From positions 1 through 64,000 of the forward strand of contig NZ_BMRG01000020.1 in NCBI RefSeq assembly GCF_014648515.1: a DNA stretch of 64,000 bases, read 5' to 3'. The DNA comes from Saccharothrix coeruleofusca. Its GTDB lineage: Bacteria > Actinomycetota > Actinomycetes > Mycobacteriales > Pseudonocardiaceae. Under the pieces are notes generated by a model. The model ran no database searches. It saw nothing but the letters and a program-made list of their open reading frames with translations, and was not told the DNA's origin. The translations under genes were made by a program, and so were the position numbers. The stretch's first letter is position 1. Each line of letters begins with the position of its first letter. Of this stretch, positions 45,688 through 56,032 are shown piece after piece.

Positions 45688-46821
45688 GCCACTGACGGGC
45701 GACGGCGCGAGAGCGGGGAGGAGCGCCGTGCCGCGGCGGCGCAGGGCCACATCGGCGGCCGTCCACAGCACGGCCAGCGCCAGGAAGGTGGCGCCCGCCG
45801 AGGCGTAGGAGATCGGCGGGGCGGACAGCCACTCCTGCTGCGCCCAGATCCCGCCGTAGCCAAGGCCGGTCACCGCGGCCGAGCCCAGCACGGCGGCCAC
45901 CGGCGCGGGCACCCGGCCCAGCAGCGCCACGTCCACCGCCACGCCGGTCAGCAGCAGGAACAGCGGCACCGCGGACAGCGGGAAGTCCACGCCCGCCAGC
46001 AGCGGCCAGATCAGGCAGCGGTAGGCCACGTAGCCCCCGGCGATCGCGGTGGCCGCCCACCGCCTGCCGATCATCCGCCGGGCCGCGACGAGCACCAGCG
46101 CCGCGGTGACCAGCCCCCACACCGGGTAGACCCAGTCCTGGATGGGCAGCGCGAACCGCACCACCGCCTCGCGGTCCACCGGCCTGCCGATCTGGTCGGC
46201 GGCGAACTGGAGCAGGATCGGCTCGGCGTACGGGTCGCCGCGGTCCCACGAGGCGATCTCCAGCACCCCGTACTCCTGGTGCTGGTTGGGGAACCAGGTG
46301 TTCTCCAGGAAGAAGAACCACAGCGCGGCCAGGCCGGGCACCCGCCACCGGTCGGCGACCGGGTAGTGCTGCCGCCAGCCGAGGATCGCGCCCGCCAGCA
46401 TGATCGCGGTGCCCAGGTAGAGCAGCGCGTGCGAGCCGCTCCACGAGGTGATGTCCAGGCCGTTGACCCGGTGGTTGATCAGGTCGATCGGCAGGGCGAC
46501 CAGGAAGATCCCGGTGCCCCACTGCATCAGCCGCAGCGCGCGGCGGTCGGCGCCGTAGCCGGTGTAGGTGTGGAACAGGGTCAGCGCCACGACCAGGACC
46601 GTGCCCACCGTGTTGATCATGTGCGGTGGCGCCAGCTCGTCGCGCAGCCACTTGAAGTGCCAGGCCACGTCCCAGGACGAGCCGATCAGCTTCAGCAGCA
46701 GGCCGAGCAGCCACAGCCGGTACAGCGCCGCGGCCAGCGGCGGCGGCGTCTCCCGCCCCGCCTCGCCGCGCTCCCAGTACTGGTCGCGGAACCGCCTGAT
46801 GTGCATGGCCCCCGTTTTCAC
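45679..46821 (-). CDS. Polytopic membrane protein of unknown function
   Basis: The 380-aa protein has about nine to ten hydrophobic helices, with conserved-looking HINTVGT-like and HTYTGYGADRRALRLMQWG loops. No transporter or enzyme family is recognised. ATG at 46821 or the ATG five codons later may be used. It is convergent with fba, and its stop codon lies in a 48-bp element. A perfect 12-bp palindrome lies about 65 nt upstream of its start. Confidence 0.75.
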   Translation of the reverse strand: MKTGAMHIRRFRDQYWERGEAGRETPPPLAAALYRLWLLGLLLKLIGSSWDVAWHFKWLRDELAPPHMINTVGTVLVVALTLFHTYTGYGADRRALRLMQWGTGIFLVALPIDLINHRVNGLDITSWSGSHALLYLGTAIMLAGAILGWRQHYPVADRWRVPGLAALWFFFLENTWFPNQHQEYGVLEIASWDRGDPYAEPILLQFAADQIGRPVDREAVVRFALPIQDWVYPVWGLVTAALVLVAARRMIGRRWAATAIAGGYVAYRCLIWPLLAGVDFPLSAVPLFLLLTGVAVDVALLGRVPAPVAAVLGSAAVTGLGYGGIWAQQEWLSAPPISYASAGATFLALAVLWTAADVALRRRGTALLPALAPSPVSGTR

Positions 46822-46886
46822 CCGCTCATGATGCGTCCCGTTTGGGGGAACCGGAAGGGTGCCCGACCCTGGGATGCGTCGGAAAG

Positions 46887-46898
46887 TCCCCTAGGGGA
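46887..46898. promoter_or_regulatory. Perfect 12-bp palindrome, candidate operator
   Basis: TCCCCTAGGGGA lies in the 200-bp gap between a divergent membrane-protein gene and a 29-aa membrane peptide gene. Nothing else in the gap stands out except an imperfect TCACCC / GGGTGA inverted repeat near 46925-46943. Confidence 0.5.
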
Positions 46899-47021
46899 AC
46901 GCCCTGAGCTGCTATTTCGAGATTCACCCAGGCGAACGGGTGATGTTCATTGCTCCGGGTGGTCCAAGAAGGCAGGGTGCGTCGCTGAGAGTTCGCTGAG
47001 AACACGGCTGGAGGTCGTCGC

Positions 47022-47111
47022 GTGGTGGGCAGCAGGCTGGTGGCCGGGATCGTGGTGACGGCGATGGTGCTGGCGCTGGTCGCAGCGGTCGCGCGGATGT
47101 TCCTAAGCTGA
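47022..47111 (+). CDS. 29-aa single-pass membrane peptide
   Basis: A short frame with GTG start preceded at 6 nt by GGAGGT (47010-47015) encodes MVGSRLVAGIVVTAMVLAL followed by VAAVARMFLS, one hydrophobic helix with a basic start. Almost every codon ends in G or C. Its TGA stop overlaps the TAAGCT hexamer proposed for the next gene. Function unknown; it could be a small membrane protein. Confidence 0.6.
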   Translation: MVGSRLVAGIVVTAMVLALVAAVARMFLS

Positions 47112-47115
47112 TCGC

Positions 47116-47532
47116 ATGAGCTTGAACGACAACCTGCTCGGCCCCGACCCGACGCTGCTGCCCGACCGCCCCGAGGCGCAGGCCGCCTCCGACGCGGGCA
47201 CCGACCCGGCCAAGATCGTCCGCGCCTACCCGGACTTCAGCGAGGCGTGGGCGCTGCTGGCCGAACGCGCGCTGCAGTCGGGCGACCCGGTCGCGGGCTA
47301 CGCCTACGCGCGCACCGGCTACCACCGGGGGCTGGACCAGCTGCGCAGGGCGGGCTGGAAGGGCTTCGGCCCGGTGCCCTGGTCGCACCGCCCCAACCAG
47401 GGCTTCCTGCGCGCGCTGGCCGCGCTGGCCCGCGCCGCCGACGAGATCGGCGAGACCGACGAGCACGAGCGCTGCAGGAAGTTCCTGGCCGACAGCGACC
47501 CGGCCGCGCCCGCCGCGCTCGGCCTGGTCTGA
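47116..47532 (+). CDS. DUF3151 family protein
   Basis: The 138-aa protein matches DUF3151: LLGPDPTLLPDRPEA, a TPR-like middle (FSEAWALLAERALQSGDPVAGYAYARTGYHRGLD) and GWKGFGPVPWSHRPNQGFLRAL. The same family lies next to purA in mycobacteria (Rv0358). TAAGCT at 47104-47109 lies 6 nt before the ATG, a leaderless pattern. Function unknown. Confidence 0.93.
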   Translation: MSLNDNLLGPDPTLLPDRPEAQAASDAGTDPAKIVRAYPDFSEAWALLAERALQSGDPVAGYAYARTGYHRGLDQLRRAGWKGFGPVPWSHRPNQGFLRALAALARAADEIGETDEHERCRKFLADSDPAAPAALGLV

Positions 47533-47536
47533 CCGG

Positions 47537-48625
47537 GTGGGCGCGGTCCGCGACGAGCTGGCCCGCAGGCTGAAGCGGTGGCGCAGCACCGCGCTGCCCA
47601 TCGTCCAGGCCGCCCTGGGGGCGGGCCTGGCGTGGCTGGTGGCCACCGACCTGGTCGGCCACGCTCGTCCGTTCTTCGCCCCCATCGCCGCCGTCGTCTG
47701 CCTCGGCGTCTCGCTGGGGCAGCGGCTGCGGCGCGTGGTGGAGCTGGTGGTCGGCGTGGTGGTCGGCATCGGCGTCGGCGACCTGCTGATCTCCCGGATC
47801 GGCTCGGGGCCGTGGCAGATCGCCCTGGTGGTGGCGCTGGCCATGTCGGCGGCGGTGCTGCTGGACAGCGGCGCGGTGATCGCGCTGCAGTCCGCGTCCT
47901 CGGCGGTGCTGGTGGCCACGCTGCTGCCGCCCGGCGGGGGCGGCGAGCTGGACCGCATGGTCGACGCGCTGGTCGGCGGGCTGGTGGGGCTGGTGGTCAC
48001 CGCGCTGCTGCCCGCCAACCCGCTGACCGTGGCGCAGCGGCAGGCCAAGGTGGTGCTGGGCGAGCTGACCACCGCGCTGCGCGGGGTGGCCACCGCGATC
48101 GCCGAGAACGACAGCGTGCAGGCGGCGGGCGTGCTGGCCCGGCTGCGCGACAGCCAGGAAGCGATCGACGAGTTCCGCTCCGCGCTGCAGACCGGCGGGG
48201 AGATCGCCGCCATCGCGCCGATCCGGTGGCGGCGGCGCGACGAGCTCAAGCGCTACGCGACCACCGCCGTGCCGGTGGACTTCGCCCTGCGCAACACCCG
48301 CGTGTTGACCCGGCGGGCGTTGACCGCGCTGCACGACGGCGAGCGGATGCCCGACGCCCTGCCCGAGCTGCTGCGCAGCTACGCCGACGCGGTGGACGTG
48401 CTGCGCGCCGAGCTGGGCCGGGGGCAGGAGCCCCGGCAGGCGCGGGCGGCGATCCGGGACGCGGCGGCCGCCGCCACCCCGCAGCGGCTGGGCGGCGACG
48501 GGTTCTCCACCAGGGTGGTGCTGGCGCAGGTCCGGTCGGTGGCGGTGGACCTGCTCCAGGCCACCGGGCTGACCCGCGCGGAGGCGGCGCAGGCGCTGCC
48601 CCCGATCAACCGCAAGGCGTCCTGA
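47537..48625 (+). CDS. FUSC/aromatic-acid-exporter-type membrane protein
   Basis: The 362-aa protein has two blocks of hydrophobic helices in the first 165 residues (ALPIVQAALGAGLAWLVATDL, FFAPIAAVVCLGVSLGQRLRRVVELVVGVVVGIGVGDLL), matching the FUSC-like/ArAE 2 domain, then a long helical cytoplasmic part. Such proteins export aromatic acids or other small molecules. It starts 4 nt after the DUF3151 stop, so the two are an operon. Confidence 0.87.
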   Translation: MGAVRDELARRLKRWRSTALPIVQAALGAGLAWLVATDLVGHARPFFAPIAAVVCLGVSLGQRLRRVVELVVGVVVGIGVGDLLISRIGSGPWQIALVVALAMSAAVLLDSGAVIALQSASSAVLVATLLPPGGGGELDRMVDALVGGLVGLVVTALLPANPLTVAQRQAKVVLGELTTALRGVATAIAENDSVQAAGVLARLRDSQEAIDEFRSALQTGGEIAAIAPIRWRRRDELKRYATTAVPVDFALRNTRVLTRRALTALHDGERMPDALPELLRSYADAVDVLRAELGRGQEPRQARAAIRDAAAAATPQRLGGDGFSTRVVLAQVRSVAVDLLQATGLTRAEAAQALPPINRKAS

Positions 48626-48877
48626 TCACCCCTCCGGGCGGTTGAGCACGCCGAGCAGCAGCGCGTGCACCGGCTCGTGGTCCTCAGGGGCCACGAGCGC
48701 GCACGCGCCGCCGGTCACCCGGTACCACTCGTCCGCGCCCTCGTAGCGCACCCAGGCGGTGAGCACGCACTCCTCGTCGACGGTGGTGCGCAGCTCCAGC
48801 GCCCCGGTGACCACGCCGACCTCGTCGGTCATGACGCCGCCCGGTCCGGCCGTGAAGGGCGACGAGTGTTCGGCCAT
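48626..48877 (-). CDS. Small protein of unknown function
   Basis: The 83-aa protein is a small beta-rich, acidic product (GALELRTTVDEECVLTAWVRYEGADEWYRVTG). ATG 48877 is chosen because TGAGGAGGTG precedes it by 3 nt. It abuts the convergent FUSC gene. No family recognised, but the start signal and codon bias are good. Confidence 0.7.
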   Translation of the reverse strand: MAEHSSPFTAGPGGVMTDEVGVVTGALELRTTVDEECVLTAWVRYEGADEWYRVTGGACALVAPEDHEPVHALLLGVLNRPEG

Positions 48878-48970
48878 CAGCACCTCCTCACCCTGTCGTG
48901 CGACGGTCTTCTCCGCGAGGGGTGCGGCCAAACCCGCCTCGGGCCGGACCCGACTCGGGCCGAACCCGGC

Positions 48971-51000
<2,030 letters not shown>

Positions 51001-51075
51001 AATATCGCTGACCGATAGATTGTCAGCATTCGGGAACCGTTGACTTCCCCCAGCGGGGCACCAAAACTCAGGCTC

Positions 51076-51156
51076 ATGAGTGAGCGCGAAACCCTCGTCG
51101 CTCGCCTGCACGTCGACCTCCGGCGGCAGGCGAGCGCGATCTGTCGCACGCGCTGA
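51076..51156 (+). CDS. Cysteine-type leader peptide (26 aa)
   Basis: The short frame encodes MSERETLVARLHVDLRRQAS then AICRTR and stop. RLHVDL-x-R-x-xSAxC is the pattern of actinobacterial leader peptides found before sulfur-assimilation genes; a cysteine codon near the end lets translation sense Cys-tRNA. It lies 45 nt upstream of ssuC. Its own sequence forms a hairpin (GCTCGCCTG 51100-51108 with CAGGCGAGC 51127-51135). Confidence 0.85.
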   Translation: MSERETLVARLHVDLRRQASAICRTR

Positions 51157-51201
51157 TCCACCGCTCTCACCCCCTGTTTCCGGTGTCCGCTGGGAGAAAT
51201 C

Positions 51202-52026
51202 GTGTCGATTTCCACCGCGGGTGTTGTCGCGCGCCCAGAATCGCTCACGCCGACGCGCGCACCCGCAGCCAAGAAACGAAGAGCCCCCGATCTCCGCCGC
51301 TGGATCAGCCCGATCGGGCTGGTGCTGCTGTGGCAGGCGGCGAGCAGCACGGGCGTGCTGCCCGAGGACAAGCTCGCCTCGCCGCTGACCGTCTTCGCCA
51401 CCGCCTACGACCTGATCGCCGACGGCCAGTTGACCGACGCCTTCCTGGTGTCGCTGGGCCGGGTGGCGGTCGGCTTCCTGATCGGCGCCGCCGTCGGCGG
51501 CGCGCTGGGCCTGGTGTCCGGCCTGTCCCGGTGGGGCGAGCGGCTGCTCGACCCGCCGGTGCAGATGCTGCGCACGCTGCCGCACCTGGGCCTGATCCCG
51601 CTGTTCATCCTGTGGTTCGGCATCGGCGAGGAGCCCAAGCTCGCGCTGGTGGCGGCGGGCGTGGCGTTCCCGCTGTACCTGAACCTGCACTCCGGCATCC
51701 GGCAGACCGACCCCGCGCTGCTGGAGGCCGTGCGGGTGCTGGGGTTCAGCCGGGTCGAGCGGGTGGTGCACGTGGTGCTGCCCTCGGCGGTGCCGCAGAC
51801 CCTGGTCGGGCTGCGCATCGCGCTGGGCACGGCGTGGCTGTCGCTGATCGTCGGCGAGCAGGTCAACGCCGACGCGGGCATCGGCTACCTGATCAACAAC
51901 GCGCGCGAGTTCCTGCGCACCGACATCGTCGTGGTCGGCCTGCTGGTCTACGCCCTGCTCGGGCTGACCACCGACGCGCTGGTCCGCGCCCTGGAGAGGA
52001 GGGTGCTGCGGTGGCGAACCCGGTGA
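51202..52026 (+). CDS. ssuC: Aliphatic sulfonate ABC transporter permease
   Basis: The 274-aa permease has six hydrophobic helices and the EAA loop (EAVRVLGFSRVERVVHVVLPSAVPQTLVGLRIALG) typical of SsuC/TauC. The GTG start follows TGGGAGA. It is the first gene of ssuCBAD behind a cysteine-type leader. Overlap with ssuB (16 bp) supports coupled translation. Confidence 0.92.
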   Translation: MSISTAGVVARPESLTPTRAPAAKKRRAPDLRRWISPIGLVLLWQAASSTGVLPEDKLASPLTVFATAYDLIADGQLTDAFLVSLGRVAVGFLIGAAVGGALGLVSGLSRWGERLLDPPVQMLRTLPHLGLIPLFILWFGIGEEPKLALVAAGVAFPLYLNLHSGIRQTDPALLEAVRVLGFSRVERVVHVVLPSAVPQTLVGLRIALGTAWLSLIVGEQVNADAGIGYLINNAREFLRTDIVVVGLLVYALLGLTTDALVRALERRVLRWRTR

Positions 52027-52751
52027 GGAGCGCGGCGGAGAACGCGGTGAGCACGAAGGGGCTGGTCAAGGAGTTCGGCTCGCGGCGGGTGCTCGACGGG
52101 CTGGACCTGGAGGTGCAGGCGGGCGAGTTCGTGGCGCTGCTGGGTCGCAGCGGCTGCGGCAAGTCCACGCTGCTGCGCGTCCTGGCGGGCCTGGACACCG
52201 AGGTGGGCGGCGAGTTCTCCGTCCCCGGCACGGTCTCGGTCGCCTTCCAGCAGCCCAGGCTGCTGCCGTGGCGCAAGGTGTGGCGCAACGTCTCCCTGGG
52301 GCTCGAGGGAGTCGACCGCCCGAAGAACTGGCAGCGCGCGGTCGCCGAGAAGGCGCTGGCCGAGGTGCGGCTGGCCGACCACGCCGACGCCTGGCCGCTG
52401 ACCCTGTCCGGCGGCGAGGCGCAGCGCGTGTCGCTGGCGCGGGCGCTGGTGCGCGAACCCGACCTGCTGCTGCTGGACGAGCCGTTCGGCGCGCTGGACG
52501 CGCTGACCCGCGCGGCCATGCACCGGCTGGTGGAGCAGCTGTGGCGGGAGCACCGACCGGCGGTGCTGTTCGTGACCCACGACGTGGACGAGGCCCTGCT
52601 GCTGGCCGATCGCGTCCTGGTGCTCGACGCCGGGCGGATCGTCGCCGAGCACGTCGTGGACCAGCCGCGCCCGCGGCGGCGGAAGTCCTTGGTGGACCTG
52701 CGGGGCAGGGTGCTGTCGGACCTGGGAGTGGACGATGCCGAAGCTGCTTAG
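52011..52751 (+). CDS. ssuB: Aliphatic sulfonate ABC transporter ATPase
   Basis: The 246-aa ATPase has Walker A GRSGCGKST, Q-loop QQPRLLPW, signature LSGGEAQRVSLARAL, Walker B LLLLDEPFGALDAL and H-loop FVTHDVDEALLLADR. GTG at 52011 is chosen for GAGGAGG at 51996-52002. It energises SsuC. Its 3' end overlaps ssuA by 17 bp. Confidence 0.93.
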   Translation: MANPVRSAAENAVSTKGLVKEFGSRRVLDGLDLEVQAGEFVALLGRSGCGKSTLLRVLAGLDTEVGGEFSVPGTVSVAFQQPRLLPWRKVWRNVSLGLEGVDRPKNWQRAVAEKALAEVRLADHADAWPLTLSGGEAQRVSLARALVREPDLLLLDEPFGALDALTRAAMHRLVEQLWREHRPAVLFVTHDVDEALLLADRVLVLDAGRIVAEHVVDQPRPRRRKSLVDLRGRVLSDLGVDDAEAA

Positions 52752-53688
52752 CGCACTGGTCGCGGCGACCCTGGTGCTGACCGGGTGCGGCGCGGCGGCG
52801 CAGGAGTCCGGTGGCGCGGTCGTGCTGAAGGTCGGCGACCAGAAGGGCGGCTCCAAGTCGCTGCTGACCGCCGCCGGCCTGCTGGAGGACTTCCCCTACG
52901 AGATCGAGTGGTCGACGTTCACCTCGGGGCCGCCGCTGCTGGAGGCGGCGTCGGCGGGCGCGATCGACGTCGGCGGCGTCGGCAACACGCCGCCGATCTT
53001 CGCCGCCGCCGCCAACGCCCGGATCGCCGCGGTCTACGTGGCCAAGGGCAACGTGGAGAGCGACACGATCCTGGTGCCGCCCGACTCGCCGCTGAAGGAG
53101 GTGGCCGACCTCAGGGGCAGGAGCATCGCCGTGGCCAAGGGCAGCTCCGCGCACGGCCAGGTGCTGCTGACGCTGCACGCGGCCGGTCTGTCCACGAAGG
53201 ACGTCACGCTGAACTTCCTCCAGCCCGCCGACGCCTACTCGGCGTTCACCCAGAAGCGGGTGGACGCGTGGGCGGTGTGGGACCCCTACACCTCGCAGGC
53301 CGAGCAGGAGGCGGGCGCCCGCGTGCTCACCGACGGCCGGGGCAAGTCCAACGGCTACACCTTCCAGGTGGCGGGCCGGGCAGCCCTGGACGACGCGGGC
53401 AAGAGCGCGGCGATCAAGGAGTTCCTGATCCGCGTGAGCAAAGCGCAGCGCTGGGCCGACACCCACCGCGAGGAGTGGGCCCAGACCTGGGCCGCCGAGA
53501 CCGGGTTGAAGCTCGACGTGGCCCGCGCGTCCGTGGCGCGCGGCCCCGACCTGCCCACCGCGCTCGACGACGCGGTGGTCGCGTCGGAGCAGGAGCTGGC
53601 CGACGCGTTCACGCGGGACGGGGCGCTGCCGGGCAGGGTCGACTTCGCCGAGTTCGTGGACACCCGCTTCCAGGGAGACCTCTCATGA
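52735..53688 (+). CDS. ssuA: Aliphatic sulfonate-binding lipoprotein
   Basis: The 317-aa solute-binding protein has a lipoprotein signal with LTGC (Cys18). The SsuA/TauA fold follows (KVGDQKGGSKSLLTAAGLL, GPPLLEAASAGAIDVGGVGNTPPIFAAAA, WDPYTSQAEQEAGARVL). It should capture alkanesulfonates outside the membrane for SsuBC. Its stop overlaps ssuD (ATGA). Confidence 0.93.
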   Translation: MPKLLSALVAATLVLTGCGAAAQESGGAVVLKVGDQKGGSKSLLTAAGLLEDFPYEIEWSTFTSGPPLLEAASAGAIDVGGVGNTPPIFAAAANARIAAVYVAKGNVESDTILVPPDSPLKEVADLRGRSIAVAKGSSAHGQVLLTLHAAGLSTKDVTLNFLQPADAYSAFTQKRVDAWAVWDPYTSQAEQEAGARVLTDGRGKSNGYTFQVAGRAALDDAGKSAAIKEFLIRVSKAQRWADTHREEWAQTWAAETGLKLDVARASVARGPDLPTALDDAVVASEQELADAFTRDGALPGRVDFAEFVDTRFQGDLS

Positions 53689-54821
53689 GCGTCGTGACGC
53701 ACTGGTTCCTGCCCACCTCCGGCGACGGCCGGACCGTCGTGGAGCGGTTCCACGCCAACAAGTCCCAGGGCGCGCCCGCGCAGCGCGACCCGGACATCGA
53801 CTACCTGGCCGAGATCGCCCAGGCCGCCGAGCGCAACGGCTTCCACGGCGTGCTCACCCCCACCGGCACGTGGTGCGAGGACGCCTGGCTGACCACCGCC
53901 GCGCTGATCGCCCGCACCCGGCGGCTGAAGTTCCTGGTGGCGTTCCGGCCCGGCGTCATCTCGCCGACCCTGGCCGCCCAGATGGCCTCCACCTACCAGC
54001 GGATCTCGCGGGGCAGGCTGCTGCTCAACGTGGTCACCGGCGGCGACGAGGTCGAGCAGCGCCGGTTCGGCGACTGGCTCGACCACGACCAGCGCTACGC
54101 CCGCACCGACGAGTTCCTGCACGTCGTGCGCGCGGTCTGGTCCGGCACGCCGGTGGACTTCACGGGCGAGCACTACCGGGTTGAGGGCGCGACCGCGCTG
54201 GCCGCCCCCGACCCGGTGCCGCCGATCTACTTCGGCGGCTCGTCCCCGGCCGCCCTGCCGGTCGCGGCCCGCCGCGCGGACGTCTACCTGACCTGGGGCG
54301 AACCCCCGGCGCAGGTGGCGGAGAAGATCGCGCGGGTGCGCGAGCTGGCGGGCGACCGCCCGATCCGGTTCGGCATCCGGCTGCACACCATCAGCCGGGA
54401 CACCTCGGCCGAGGCGTGGGCGGAGGCGGCCAAGCTGCTCGACGCGCTGCACCCGGAGCAGGTGCGCAAGGCGCAGGAGCAGCTGCGGCAGAGCCAGTCC
54501 ACCGGCCAGCAGCGGATGCTGGCCCTGCACGGCGGCGACCTCAGCCGGGGCGTGCGCGGGCTGGAGGTGCACCCCGGCCTGTGGGCCGGGATCGGTCTGG
54601 TGCGCGGCGGCGCGGGCACCGCGCTGGTGGGCAGCCACGCCGAGGTCGCCGACCTGGTCGAGGAGTACCACGCGCTGGGCGTGGAGGAGTTCGTGCTCTC
54701 CGGCTACCCGCACCTGGAGGAGGCGTACTGGTTCGGCGAGGGCGTGCGGCCGGAGCTGGCCCGGCGCGGCCTGCTGGCGGAGCCGCAGGCCGCGCCGGAA
54801 GAGCTGGTCTCAGCGCGCTGA
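53685..54821 (+). CDS. ssuD: Alkanesulfonate monooxygenase
   Basis: The 378-aa LLM-family flavin-dependent enzyme releases sulfite from alkanesulfonates. It has WFLPTSGDGR near the start, GVLTPTGTWCEDAWLTTAAL, VAFRPGVISPTLAAQMASTYQRISRGRLLLNVVTGGD and DQRYARTDEFL, all typical of SsuD. An FMN reductase (SsuE) is not in the operon. It overlaps the convergent GDPD gene by 12 bp. Confidence 0.95.
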   Translation: MSVVTHWFLPTSGDGRTVVERFHANKSQGAPAQRDPDIDYLAEIAQAAERNGFHGVLTPTGTWCEDAWLTTAALIARTRRLKFLVAFRPGVISPTLAAQMASTYQRISRGRLLLNVVTGGDEVEQRRFGDWLDHDQRYARTDEFLHVVRAVWSGTPVDFTGEHYRVEGATALAAPDPVPPIYFGGSSPAALPVAARRADVYLTWGEPPAQVAEKIARVRELAGDRPIRFGIRLHTISRDTSAEAWAEAAKLLDALHPEQVRKAQEQLRQSQSTGQQRMLALHGGDLSRGVRGLEVHPGLWAGIGLVRGGAGTALVGSHAEVADLVEEYHALGVEEFVLSGYPHLEEAYWFGEGVRPELARRGLLAEPQAAPEELVSAR

Positions 54822-55919
54822 GCGCGCCTCCACCGCGGTGTCCGGGTTGTCGGCGAACACGCCGTCCAGCCCGGTCGCGAAGAACACCTCGTACTCGGCG
54901 AAGGCCCGGCCGTACGCGGCCGGGTCGGTCGAGCTGCGGAAGTCCGCGGGCAGGAAGGTGTTCTCGTTGCGGAACGTCCACGCGTGCACGACCAGGCCGC
55001 GCGCGTGGGCGTCGCGCACCACCGAGGTCGGCTGCCGCAGGCGACCCGCCTCGTCGCGCGGGATGATCACGTTCTTGGCCAGCCCGACGCCCGCCGCGTA
55101 CCCCGCGATCTCCTTGAGCCCGGCCGGGGTGACCAGGTCGCGGTAGGTGCGCTTGTCACCGGCCTTGACGAAGTCGTAGGGCGCGCCGGAGGCGTCGACG
55201 AGCTGCACCAGCGGCACGCGCAGCCGGTCCTTCAACGACTTCAGGTTGGCGACCTCGAAGGACTGCACGAACACGTTGGCGTCGCGCCGGTTGAGGCCGT
55301 TGCGGTTGAGCACCTCGACCAGCTTGGGCTCCAGCGCCAGGCCGATGTCCTGGAAGTAGGTGGGGTGCTTGGTCTCCGGGTAGACGCCGATGTCGCGGCC
55401 CAGCTCGCGCGACAGCCTGCGGCTGAGGTCGATGACCTCCTGCAGCGTCGGCACCTCGTAGCGGCCGTCGTAGAGGCTGTTGCGGGGCCGGATCTCCGGG
55501 ATGCGCTCCTTGGCGCGCAACGTCTTCAGCTCGGCGAGGGTGAAGTCCTCGGTGAACCAGCCGGTGATGGGGGCGCCGTCCACGACCTTGGTGGTCCTGC
55601 GGGAGGCGAACTCCGGGCGCGCGGCCACGTCGGTGGTGCCGCCGATCTCGTTCTCGTGCCGGGCGACCAGCGCGCCGTCCTTGGTGGGCACCAGGTCGGG
55701 CTCGATGTAGTCCGCGCCCATCCGCGCGGCCAGCTCGTACGCCGCGAGCGTGTGCTCGGGCCGGTAGCCCGACGCGCCCCGGTGCCCGATGACCAGCGGC
55801 CCCTTCGGCTTGTGGGCCTTGGCCCCGGCGTCACCGGCCGCCGAAGCCGAGGGCAGCAGCACCGCCCCGGCCACCGCCAGCGCCGCGAGCGCCGCCCCGA
55901 CGATCCTCGTCCGCACCAT
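54810..55919 (-). CDS. Secreted glycerophosphodiester phosphodiesterase
   Basis: The 369-aa protein has a signal peptide ending LLPSASAAG. The GDPD catalytic motif follows: IGHRGASGYRPEHTLAAYELAARMGADYIEPDLVPTKDG with His, Glu, Asp metal ligands, then HENEIGGTTDV. It resembles GlpQ and should free glycerol-3-phosphate from lipid head groups outside the cell. GAGGAGGCG lies before the ATG. Confidence 0.95.
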   Translation of the reverse strand: MVRTRIVGAALAALAVAGAVLLPSASAAGDAGAKAHKPKGPLVIGHRGASGYRPEHTLAAYELAARMGADYIEPDLVPTKDGALVARHENEIGGTTDVAARPEFASRRTTKVVDGAPITGWFTEDFTLAELKTLRAKERIPEIRPRNSLYDGRYEVPTLQEVIDLSRRLSRELGRDIGVYPETKHPTYFQDIGLALEPKLVEVLNRNGLNRRDANVFVQSFEVANLKSLKDRLRVPLVQLVDASGAPYDFVKAGDKRTYRDLVTPAGLKEIAGYAAGVGLAKNVIIPRDEAGRLRQPTSVVRDAHARGLVVHAWTFRNENTFLPADFRSSTDPAAYGRAFAEYEVFFATGLDGVFADNPDTAVEARSAR

Positions 55920-56032
55920 CGTCGCCTCCTCAGTAGCGAACAGACGCGCGGCAGCCTCGTCGCGCACCGCGACGTCCCGGCCACCGTAGGGCGAACCGGG
56001 GACTGCGGAGAAGTGAACGGTGCGCTGGAGAG

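Noticed and set aside
46822-47021. Riboswitch before the DUF3151 operon
   Set aside because: The region has a TCACCC/GGGTGA inverted repeat and a palindrome, but I could not match a known riboswitch core, and the DUF3151 gene seems to have its own leaderless start.
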